Origin: Symsagittifera roscoffensis
Lineage: Eukaryota > Xenacoelomorpha > Acoela > Convolutidae
Direction of reading: 5' to 3'
NCBI RefSeq assembly: GCF_963678635.1
Contig: NC_087062.1
Coordinates: 51,226,178 to 51,290,177 of the forward strand
DNA length: 64,000 nucleotides
The translations under genes and the position numbers were made by a program. Under the pieces are notes generated by a model that ran no database searches, was not told where the DNA came from, and saw only the letters and a list, made by a program, of their open reading frames with translations. Shown one piece after another: positions 54,351-64,000 of this stretch. The first letter of the stretch is position 1. Each line of letters begins with the position of its first letter.

Positions 54351-56300
54351 GGAAAAGACCGTCAGCGTTACGACCAGCTCATGAAATTTCTCGAAGAAAG
54401 ATGCCAAGCTCAAAAATATCATCGTTGCGATCGACATCGATTGGTAATTAACAGCTCGACAGGAAAGGAAGTAACATGACACCAAAGACGCTTCAGGAAA
54501 ATCTAGCTACATCAGACAAGGATGAATGCAAATGTTGTGGAAAAAACCATCGGATCTACAGATGCGACATCTTCAAAAACCTGTCAATCAAAATCAGATC
54601 TCAACTGATCAAAGTGAAACAGTTGTGCTTCAACTGTTTTCGACCTGGACATCAAAGTGAGGATTGTTCTGGATCTCGATGCAAAGAAGGTGGACAGAAG
54701 CACAACACTCTTCATCATTGTGAGCAGAAAATGTTGTGAAAAAACCAGACACCGCAACACAGCAGACATCAGCAAAGGTGAAGACAGATGATAAAAATTT
54801 TACCGGTGAGGCAACTCATGAAAAATCTCAGGACAAATTTTTTCTACAAACTGCCATCATTCCACTCGAGATTAATGGAGAATTATTTCATGTTCGAGGA
54901 GTACTGGATTCAGCATCACAGAACAATCTGATAACAGAAGCAGCTGCTCAACGTTTACAGGTACGCAGACGGAAGCAGACAACAAGGATTTGCGGAGTTC
55001 GAGAAAACGAAGTTTGCGACATCAAAGGACAAGTTCATCTACTCATCCGGCCCTCAGACAATGAACCAATCTCAATAACAGCATCAATTCTTCAGAAGCT
55101 AACCAACATTTTGCCTTCGAGACAAATCAACATCGACAATTGGAAAACAGTGAAAGAATTACAATTGGCCGATCCCAAATTCAACGACCCACAGGAAATT
55201 GACACGATCATTGGAGCAGCTCACTACGAGAATCTGATGATTGGAAACAATAAAAACAAGGACAGGTTCAATTTTTTTATTGACTCTCAGTTTTGGCTGG
55301 CTTGTAATTGGACAACAAAACAGCAGCAACGGACTTATTTCACTACAACAGACGTTTCTTGTCAGCGACGAAAGCAACGCAAATTTACAACGTTTTTGGG
55401 AAATCGAGGAAGTTCCAGAAAGAAAAATGTGGACACCAGATGAGCTTAAATGTGAGGAACACTTCAAAGCAACAGCTAAACGCAGGCCAGATGGACAATT
55501 TGTGGTAAAACTGCCGATCAAAGAAAAAGTTGGACTACTTGGAGACTCACTATAGCAGGCTCGCAGACGACTACTTAGTTTACTCTATCGTTTGGAAAGG
55601 AACCCCGAGCTCTACAAGAAGTACAATAACTTCATCAACGAGTTTACTAACCTTGGCCTTACGGAGGATGTTCCAGACAACGAGTTGGTGCGACCTCACT
55701 ATAACTGTTTCTACATGCCACATCATTGCGTTTTCAAGGATTCAAGCACGACAACAAAACTTCGACTGGTTTTCGACGCATCAGCAAAGACGACATCTGG
55801 AAAATCACTCAAGGACAAACTGATGGTTGGACCTACAGTTCAGAAAGACCTCTTCAGCATTCTGATTCGCTTTTGAATGCATCAGGTGTTACTTTTAGCC
55901 GACATTGCAAAAAATTGCAAGTGGAGTTGGAAGAAGAAGATAGAGACTATCATCGAATCTTGTGGAAACATCAAAATCCGACAGAGGTTAGGCACTACCG
56001 AAAGACCAGAGTTTAGTTTGGAGTTCGATAAGACCTCTTCAAGTGCTTGCTGAAGAAAGTGATGACGACTCATTAGGGATAGCAACCCTTAACGACATGT
56101 ACAAAGACGACCTTTTATCAGGATCTTCAGATACTGAATCAGCAATTCAACTAAAGACGAATTCATCAAAACACTTGCTGGATTTGAAATTCGCAAATGA
56201 ACATAAAACGACACGAAGCTAGACTGGAATTTCAAGCTGCAGTTCAAAACGTAGCATACGCAACAACTGCTAGAGGAGGTATCAATGCTCGGGAGTTATT
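54351..56300 (+). mobile_element. BEL/Pao fossil, gag-pol part
   Basis: Gag zinc knuckles ('CKCCGKNHRIYRC', 'CFNCFRPGHQSEDC') at 54,530-54,700 are followed by an aspartic protease with the 'VLDSASQNNLI' active site (54,840-55,240) and the start of a BEL-type reverse transcriptase ('NCFYMPHHCVFKDSSTTTK', 'LRLVFDASAK') at 55,470-55,880. RNase H and integrase are not present. The element is broken, with few breaks in the first 1.5 kb and decay afterwards. It runs into the third gypsy remnant. Confidence 0.85.
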
Positions 56301-56359
56301 GTCGCTAGGTTAGATTTGCAGGCAGAAGAAAGCGATGATGCCCGGGAAGGTTATTGTAC

Positions 56360-56515
56360 AATAACAGGTGTTGGTGTAGGGGTAGATTTTGGCACTGAGA
56401 GTAATCGGAAAACCTCAAAGGAAAAACATAAGGAAACCGGGGAAGGTATTGGTACAGGGGCAGGTATTTGCGCATTGGTTGGTATTGGTATTGGTAAAGG
56501 TAAGGTACGAATAGT
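56360..56515. repeat. GGTATT/GGTGTT-type hexamer repeat
   Basis: An irregular simple repeat of 'ggtattggta' and 'ggtgtaggggta' words sits directly at the junction between the BEL/Pao fossil and the third gypsy copy. It reads as Gly/Ile/Val-rich in one frame, without evidence of coding. Confidence 0.7.
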
Positions 56516-56519
56516 GGTA

Positions 56520-58740
56520 ACGCATTATTACTGGATGCTAGTAAAGGTGCGGAGACAAGACCAGATGAACATACCGACCCAACTACGAGACACAGTGTCG
56601 GAGAGTATCCACCTAATGCATCCCGGGACGGACAAAATGCTGGATATAGCAGAGGGCATCTGGTTCTCGCATATCCATAGAAGGATCATAGCAATGGGGT
56701 CGAAAAGCAAATAGTGCCGGTAGCAAGGTGAAAGTTTTAAAGCGGTAATAGGAAAAAGCACCATTCGCAATTATAAGAATTGGTAAAACTAAACTAGAAG
56801 GTGCAGAAAAACTTTGCAGACCCAATTCCAGATGAATTAAGAAAAGATGCATACATAATGGTGACAATAGACATGTTTTCAAAATACCCAACCACGAAAG
56901 TAGTAACAAATACCACAACAGACACCGCAATAAAATTGATGCAGAGATACATCATGAGCAACGGAGTACGAAGACGAATAAAGTGTGACGAGGCACAAGC
57001 ACTTGGAGCAAGAAAAAATCCAAATTAACTGCAAATACAAAAACAAAAAACTCTTTTTCGCATCAGTAGACAATCATAGGTATCATCATAGATAGGGCAT
57101 AAGGGCTAGTGGAACATCTAATACAAACTCTTAAATCACTGGTAAGCTTAATGAGAAGAGATCCGAAAAACACACCGTGCAAACTAGCATCAGACGTAGT
57201 GGAATTAATAAAAATACTAAGAGTAACACCACAAGCAGGGACTAAGTTGTCACCATTCGAAACACATACTAGGGGGATAACAAATACCATAACATCAAAC
57301 CTAGCTGCAACGAGTACTCAAAACAATTGAAAATTGGAGACAATAAATTTAGCTAACTGTTTAGACCAAAAGAGACTTGTGAGACCGCATCACTTACACC
57401 AGAGCAGATGCATGACATTGACGCTTGGTCAGAAAACGACGTACAGCTGAAGTTTTCTGAGAGCTGAGACCAACACACCTAGATTATCAACCTCGACAGC
57501 GACATGGCAGAGGGACAAGATTCGCAGATTAAAAAACTGAAGTTGGGCATTTAGAATAAGCTAAAAGGGGAAAATACACCGGATATTAAGCTTAAGGAAA
57601 AAATTAGGCATGTAGCGCGAAAAAGATTTAGAATAGCACAAAAAGTGAAGGATCCCAATATATACATTTTTTAAACACATTATAATAAGCACTAAACAAT
57701 AAAACTTAAAAAAAATGAACACCACGTACTCGTCAAAAACTACTTACAACAACATGGTTGAAGGATTCAGACACGCCTTACGATTAGTTAGCTTAATTAT
57801 GCATTTCGTTTAAAGCTACCTAATTTATGAATCACTTTGGATTAACAATTACAATCCAGAAAATTTATAATGACATTTAACGGATGTTTGTAACAAAATG
57901 AACAAAAAAATCAGAAATCAAATTGAACTTTAATAGCAAAACTGAACCGCTTCGCGGCTTTTTCTGTTTAAAAAATCACATTAGTTGAAATAGAATAAGA
58001 CCAAAACAACGAGCATCATAGAAAGTATGCAAATGCCCTAAAGTCTCTTTAAATATCCAGAAGCATTCATGATCACTACTTTTCTGATAAACTGATCCAA
58101 TTTGCAAAAGCTGGATCAATGGGTAATTTTTATACTTCGCTAGAGAAAAAATAAAATTTACCCTGAAACTAAGAACTGTTCACGTTTTTCGCACTAGTTC
58201 AGGTTTTTATTGAAGACCGCAAATTGGGTGACAGATAGCAAATGTTGGTTCCAATTGAAACAGCGAAACATGAATAAATTTAGGATTAACACCTAACAAA
58301 AAATCTGAAAAACTAATCAAAAAAAGGGTAATAAAATTTTCACTGAGGCTTTTAAATGTTCACACTGGGAAGCTGAACTTTGCAAACAAGAAAGTGTCAA
58401 AGATGAGCCTTACAATATCAAAAACTGGCAGCGATAAAAAAGAATCAAAATCAAGCTCGGCAACATCTGCGATACACAACAGGCCTAGCTTTGCGTGCTG
58501 GCTAATAGAAAATGAGGCAAAAATCAGTAATACAAAAAAAAAACATTTAACAACTGTAAAAACTAAATACGTTTTTCTCTACATCTATTCAATTCCCGGA
58601 AAACACAGTAATACAGCCTAATCAACTGCGTTATATATTTGCTTCTAAAAGAGCTTACCAAGCGGCCATTAGGCCGACACTACTTGAATCGACGTCCATT
58701 CAGCAGAAAAAAAAAACAAATAATTGCCGTCAAAAATTTT
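56520..58740 (+). mobile_element. Ty3/gypsy fossil, copy 3 (3' part)
   Basis: This copy includes the integrase zinc-binding remnant ('HLMHPGTDKMLDIAE'), core text ('VTIDMFSKYPTTKVV') and the 3' non-coding part. It is part of segmental duplication copy B and close to the copy at 46.9-49.3 kb. Broken, with several breaks. Confidence 0.8.
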
Positions 58741-60125
58741 TTGTCTTGAAACAATTTAAAAACAATCAAACAACTAGTTTTGAAAAAATTTACTGTTACC
58801 CCTTTTCATTGCTTTTTTTGACAAACAAGTAAATTTTAACATACCTCGGAGGTAAAATACCCCATACTTTTAATCAGGGGCGGATTTAGGGGGGGGGGGG
58901 GGGCGGGTTTTGGGGACGCTTCCTTCCCCCCTCAGGGATTCGACCCCCTGCCGACCCAAAGGGTCCGGTCCCCCTTTTGATACTTTTTCAGAAATCCATT
59001 TTTGGCCGACCGACCCTAAAATTTTTCTAAAGGTGCCCAAAAACGGCTTTTTGGACTGTTTTTTAAAAAACTTGCCTGCGGCGCAGAAAATTTTCCCAAA
59101 ATAGGGGCAAAACAGTGAAAATCGAGAAAATCCTAGATCCACCCCTGCTTATAATATAATTTTACAAATCAACAAGCAAGATCAATTCAATTCAGGCTGG
59201 CTTTTCAACAGAAAAAGAATGAATAAATATAAATTGAATGTAAGAGTTATATATACATATATGATATAAAACCCCCAGATTTTTCTTAACTATGATACTT
59301 ATTTTTTTTTTAAAGTAGTAGTTATTTAGTATTGTCGGGTCCTCACACTTGTACTTCGTTTCGATCATTGTTAGGTTTTTAGATAAACCATTCCAGTTCT
59401 TGGCAAAAACTCTAGTATTCGGAGACTTCGATAAGTAATTTCCAAAAACTTGCCCAGTACCCCCTTTTTTTCGACTCACTCACGTTTTAACAGCATTTTC
59501 TAATTTCGCGTATAATTTTTCTCATTTTCTTGAATTAAGACATTCGTACTCCAAGTGAACAAAAACGTTTTATTAATAATTCTGCAGTTGTTTTTCGGAA
59601 GAATATAACGTTATATTTCGATCTTTTTTCTCATGAAGCAAATTTTTACACCCCAGTTTATTTGGCAAATCAAACCATTGACTTTTTTCTATTGTAACAC
59701 TTTGGAATTTGTTCCAATATAACTAAAATCAGACAAAACTAAGGACTGCTTTGAAAACACGTCACATTGTCAACAATTTATACTGTAAGATAATTTTTGT
59801 CTTAAAACTGTGCTGAACATTTAGTTTTCAATTCTTTCTTTTTTGAAAAAAAAAGAACCGATTGGTTCTGAATTTTGTCATTCTGTTTATATCTGTTCAG
59901 TTTGCTCTAACCATGGTTGCAATCTCGAATAAATAGCTATACAGATTTTTGGAATATTTTTTGAGAAAGTAGTGAAACTAATGATACTTAATGCACTGAT
60001 TTCTCGATGTAAATAAGCGTTCAGAAACGAAAAATTTGCAGTTTTATTTGGGCAAGCAGGAAAATCCACAAATTTCGGCCGCTTTGTTTTTGCCCAATCT
60101 AGCTATTAGACCGTAGTATTCTTTT
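56570..60125. repeat. Segmental duplication, copy B
   Basis: Partner of 47,183-50,820. It includes the same MITE at the same site. Immediately beyond it, 60,126-60,200 holds short tandem copies of 'taacgacacgaaaagcgg', and then sequence from 59,759 onward is repeated again, a further local duplication with an offset of about 444 bp. Confidence 0.88.
58875..59147. mobile_element. hAT-type MITE, copy B (273 bp)
   Basis: Same element as at 49,489-49,766, with ends 'caggggcggatttag' and 'ctagatccacccctg'. The target duplication is 'cttttaat' on the left and 'cttataat' on the right, one base changed. Insertion at the same site shows that the element was there before the segmental duplication. Confidence 0.88.
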
Positions 60126-60202
60126 TGTAACGACACGAAAAGCGGGCGTTACAAAGCGGCCGTTGTAACGACACGAAAAGCGGCCGTATAAATTGTTGTC
60201 AC

Positions 60203-63200
60203 GTGACATTGTCAACAATTTATACTGTAAGACAATTTTTGATCAAATTCCGAACGCCAATTTGGTACCTTGATTATAAATTTCATTTAAAAAACTTACT
60301 TTTCGGTCCAAGATTTTGTCTTAAAATTGTGCTGAACATTTAGTTTTCAATTCTTTCTTTTTTGAAAAAAAAGAACCGATTGGTTCTGAATTTTGTCATT
60401 CTGTTTATATCTGTTCAGTTTGCTCTAACCATGGTTGCAATCTCGAATAAATAGCTATACAGATTTTTGGAATATTTTTTGAGAAAGTAGTGAAACTAAT
60501 GATACTTAATGCACTGATTTCTCGATGTAACTAAGCGTTCAGAAACTAAACATTTGCAGTTTTAATTGGGCAAGCAGGAAAATCCACAATATTCGGCCGC
60601 TTTGTTTTTGCCCAATCTAGCTATTAGACCGTAGTATTCTTTTTGTAACGGCACGAAATGATAAATTGCAGGAATATTTTTCAATTGTGCAAGAACAGAA
60701 ATAAGCTCAAAATTGTGCAAATGGTTGAATGCTCAAAATTGTGCAAAATTTTAATTGAGCAAGCAGCCGAAATTCAAAAAATTCTGCCGATATGATTTTG
60801 CCCAATCTAGCTATTTGATCGTAGAAATCGTTTTTGATTTCAAGTGCGTTTTTGCTAAAGCACTTGAAATCTTCTCTGACTGGAGACACGGACAAACTAC
60901 TACATTCCATAACGATTACAGATGACAATTTTGACATCGCCATTGTCATTCTGGAGAACCGATACAACAAATAATTGATTTTGCGATCACATTTTCACGA
61001 AATCTTCAAACAGCGTTCGTTAACAACAGAAAACTCCAAAAATCTACGAACTCTCATGGAAACAACAGAGAAAAACCGACTCGCTTTACTTAACCATGGA
61101 CAATCTAGGAATCAACAGGATTTTTTCTTTGTTTACCTTCTGAATGAACGACTTCCCATTGAAACACGGAAAGCTTGGTAAATTTCTACACCAGGAAAAT
61201 AACGTCAGCGTTACGACCAGCTCAAGAAATTTCTCGAAGAAAGATGCCAAGCTCAGAAATATCATTGTAGAAATCTGTGTTAAAATGCCAGATGAAAAAG
61301 TTGTTCGTTGTTTCCAGCCCGAAAAGTTTTTCAGTGGGAGACACTCCACAAAAAAAGAAAAAGCAAAAACAAAAATCCGCACGGGGACAGAAACGAACCC
61401 AAAATGCCAAAAAATTATTAAAAAATGAAGGAAGCGTAGCGTCGCGCGCAATAACTAAAGTAAATGTCAGTTTATGTACTTCAGTAATTTTCAAAAAAAT
61501 CTAGTAGCGATTCTTCGGACAAGTTCTGGGGTCTACCAGTGGTTACTCAACCTTCATTTTCTCTGAATTCTCAGCGAAGTTGAATGTGGGGGGCCTAAGT
61601 TGTCCGGATACCTGACCGATGACTAACACCTATCCTAAAGTTTTCGTAAAATTCACTGTAGTTCTATCAAATTTAGCCAGCAGACCAGTTTATGCTGATA
61701 TATTCCAATTCTATTCCTAAATCTTAGATTTCTGACCAAATTAGGATAAATTCCTTAGTGAACTGTTCAGAATTGAGTAACTGATTTTCATTTTTTAGTT
61801 TCACTAACTTTGTTAAAGTCAATAGTTGCACGGTTACAGTTGCCCGCATAGTTACCGTCTGCCCGGCTACAGTGCCTTGTAGAGATGAGTAAAAACATTT
61901 TCTTTTCGTTTCGTAACAAAAACGATTTCTACGATCAAATAGCTAGATTGGGCAAAATCAGATCTGCAGAATTTTATGAATTTTGGCTGCTTGCTCAATT
62001 AAAATTTTGCACAATTTTGAGCAGTTAACCATTTGCACAATTTTGAGCTGATTTCTGTTCTTGCGCAGTTGAAAAAATATTCCTGCAATTTATCATTTCG
62101 TTTCGTTACAAAAAAAATACTACGGTCTAATAGCTAGATTGGGCAAAAACAAAGCGGCCGAAATTTGTGGATTTTCCTGCTTGTATGGTAAGATAATTTT
62201 TTGATCAAAATCCGAACGCCAATTTGGTACCTTGATTATAAATTTCATTTAAAAAACTTACTTTTCGGTCCAGGATTTTGTCTTACAACTGTGCTGAACA
62301 TTCAGTTTTCAATTCTTTCTTTTTTGAAAAAAAAGAACCGATTGGTTCTGAATTCTGCCATTCTATTTATATCTGGTCAGTTTGCTTCAACCATGGTTGC
62401 AATCTCAAATAAAAAGATACACAGATTTTTGGAACATTTTTTGAGAAAGTAGTCAAACTAATGATACTTAATGCACTGATTTCTCGATGTAAATAAGCGT
62501 TCAGAAACTAAAAATTTGCAGTTTTAATTGGGCAAGCAGTAAAATCCACAAATTTCGACCGTTTTGTTTTTGCCCAATCTAGCTATTAGACCGTAGTATT
62601 CTTTTTATAACGAAACGAAATGATAAATTGCAGGAATATTTTTCAATTGTGCAAGAACAGAAATAAGCTCAAAATTGTGCAAATGGTTGAATGCTCAAAA
62701 TTTTGCAAAATTTTAATTGAGCAAGCAGCCGAAATTCAAAAAATTCTGCCGATCTGATTTTGCCCAATCTAGCTATTTGATCGTAGAAATCGTTTTTGTT
62801 ACGAAACGAAACGGAATTGTTGTGGCTTATCTCTACAAGGCACTGAAGCCGGGCAAACGGTAACTATGCGGGCAACTGTAACCGTGCAACTATTGACTTT
62901 AAAAAAGTTAGTGAAACTAAAATAGGAAAATCATTCTACTCAATTCTGAACAGTTTACTAAGGAATTTATCCTAATTTGGTTAGAAATATAAGATTTAGG
63001 AATAGAAATGGAATATATCAGCATAAACTGGTCCGCTGGCTAAATTTGATAGAACTACAGTGAATTTTACTAAAACTTTAGGATAGGTGGTAGTCATCGG
63101 TCAGGTATCCGGACAACTCAGGCCCCCACATTCAAATTCGCTGAGAATTCAGAGAAAATGAAGGTTGAGTAACCACTGGTAGACCCCAGAACTTGTCCGA

Positions 63201-64000
63201 AGAATCGCTACTAGATTTTTTTGAAAATTACTGAAGTCCATAAACTGACATTTAGTTTAGTGATTCCACGCGACGCTACGCTTCCTTCATTTTTAGTAAC
63301 TTTTTGGCGATTTGGAATGGTTTCTGTCCCCGTGCGGATTTTTGTTTTTGCCTTTTCCTTTTGTGTGGAGTGTCTCCCACTGAAAAACTTCTCGGGTTGG
63401 AAACAACGACCAACTACTTCATCTGGAATTTTAACACAGATTTGTCATTTCGACTGCCCCACACAACGAAAACTTCAACAATCAAAGTTTTCAACAATCC
63501 CCATTGACGAACAGATATAGCAAAATACGAGTGAAATATCCACAGCCACATTGACATGACAGATAATTTGGAGCAACTCAAACGCTCTAGAGCATCTCGT
63601 TGACGCATAGTAACCAGATACTACAATGAAGGAAACACGATCATTCAAAATCGGGGAACTCTTGATGAAACAGGAGTAGAGTAGCAAGACTCGAGTAACT
63701 GAAAATTAACATCCGCAAAAAACAGTACCAGCCTTCAAACTCCAATTGCAAGATACAGGAACTGATCACAGATGAGAAGCCACTAGACGATGGTATCCAA
63801 GAAGCAGAAGATTTGGACGACAAGTATTTATAGTACGTTCATCAAATTCAACAGTTTCTTCAAGGTTTCAAAACACCGACACGATTTTTTACAAGTAACA
63901 GTCGATCAACAGATGTGAATGTCAACTTACTAAAACCAATTTTGCCTGTTTTCTCTAAAGGATACATGGAATGGAAATCAATCTTCGACGTGTTCAAAGG
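60203..64000. mobile_element. BEL/Pao-related fossils, second inverted cluster
   Basis: LTR-like segments lie at about 60,203-60,840 (same orientation as 50.4 kb), 61,500-62,185 (inverted) and 62,187-62,790 continuing to 63,200. Plus-strand gag text lies at 60,840-61,500 ('LTGDTDKLLHSITITDDNF', 'PLKHGKLGKFLHQE'). Minus-strand gag text lies at 63,240-64,000 and runs off the window. The arrangement mirrors the cluster at 50.4-54.1 kb. Broken; the copies are close to one another, suggesting recent amplification of a shortened form. Confidence 0.7.

Overview
The window is AT-rich, repeat-dense DNA from a eukaryote, most likely an invertebrate animal. The signs are short introns with GT...AG borders and T-rich acceptors, BEL/Pao and Ty3/gypsy retroelements, a PHD-RT non-LTR retrotransposon, hAT-type MITEs and animal-type SET and kinase folds. 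I could not fix the phylum. Two exact 200-N runs (29,602-29,801 and 54,151-54,350) are scaffold gaps, and both lie inside inverted-repeat structures.

Layout. 1-9,000: a complex tandem repeat with a unit near 1,748 bp, two adjacent units being almost identical, plus dispersed relatives. 9,000-23,200: non-coding repeats. These are foldback/MITE-like elements (10.1-10.8 kb and 20.2-21.8 kb), four (TATG/TTTG)n tracts with a shared flank, degenerate tandem units of about 160 bp (13.4-18.3 kb), a 65-bp motif twice followed by a tRNA-like block, and 300-bp tandem units (22.1-23.2 kb). One short ORF at 18.4 kb could encode an RRM-like fold.

23,569-35,199 is the most interesting part. It is a large palindrome with arms of about 4.9 kb around a 769-bp centre. 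Each arm holds a coiled-coil plus protein-kinase gene with catalytic residues present, an unrecognised gene, a coiled-coil plus BEN-like gene and a second BEN-like gene. The centre holds a SET-domain methyltransferase-like gene most like SUV4-20/KMT5. Several reading frames are interrupted and most interruptions occur in both arms. About 900 bp is repeated on the two sides of the gap, probably unmerged contig ends.

35,412-40,349 is a non-LTR retrotransposon on the minus strand: PHD finger, RT, CCHC-like knuckle and a restriction-like endonuclease-type C-terminus. It is flanked by direct repeats of about 430 bp. A GC-richer fragment that looks like the end of a host gene sits in its 3' part.

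41,250-64,000 is a bed of LTR-retroelement fossils: three Ty3/gypsy remnants and head-to-head BEL/Pao remnants. About 3.6 kb is duplicated (47.2-50.8 kb and 56.6-60.1 kb), and a hAT MITE occupies the same site in both copies.
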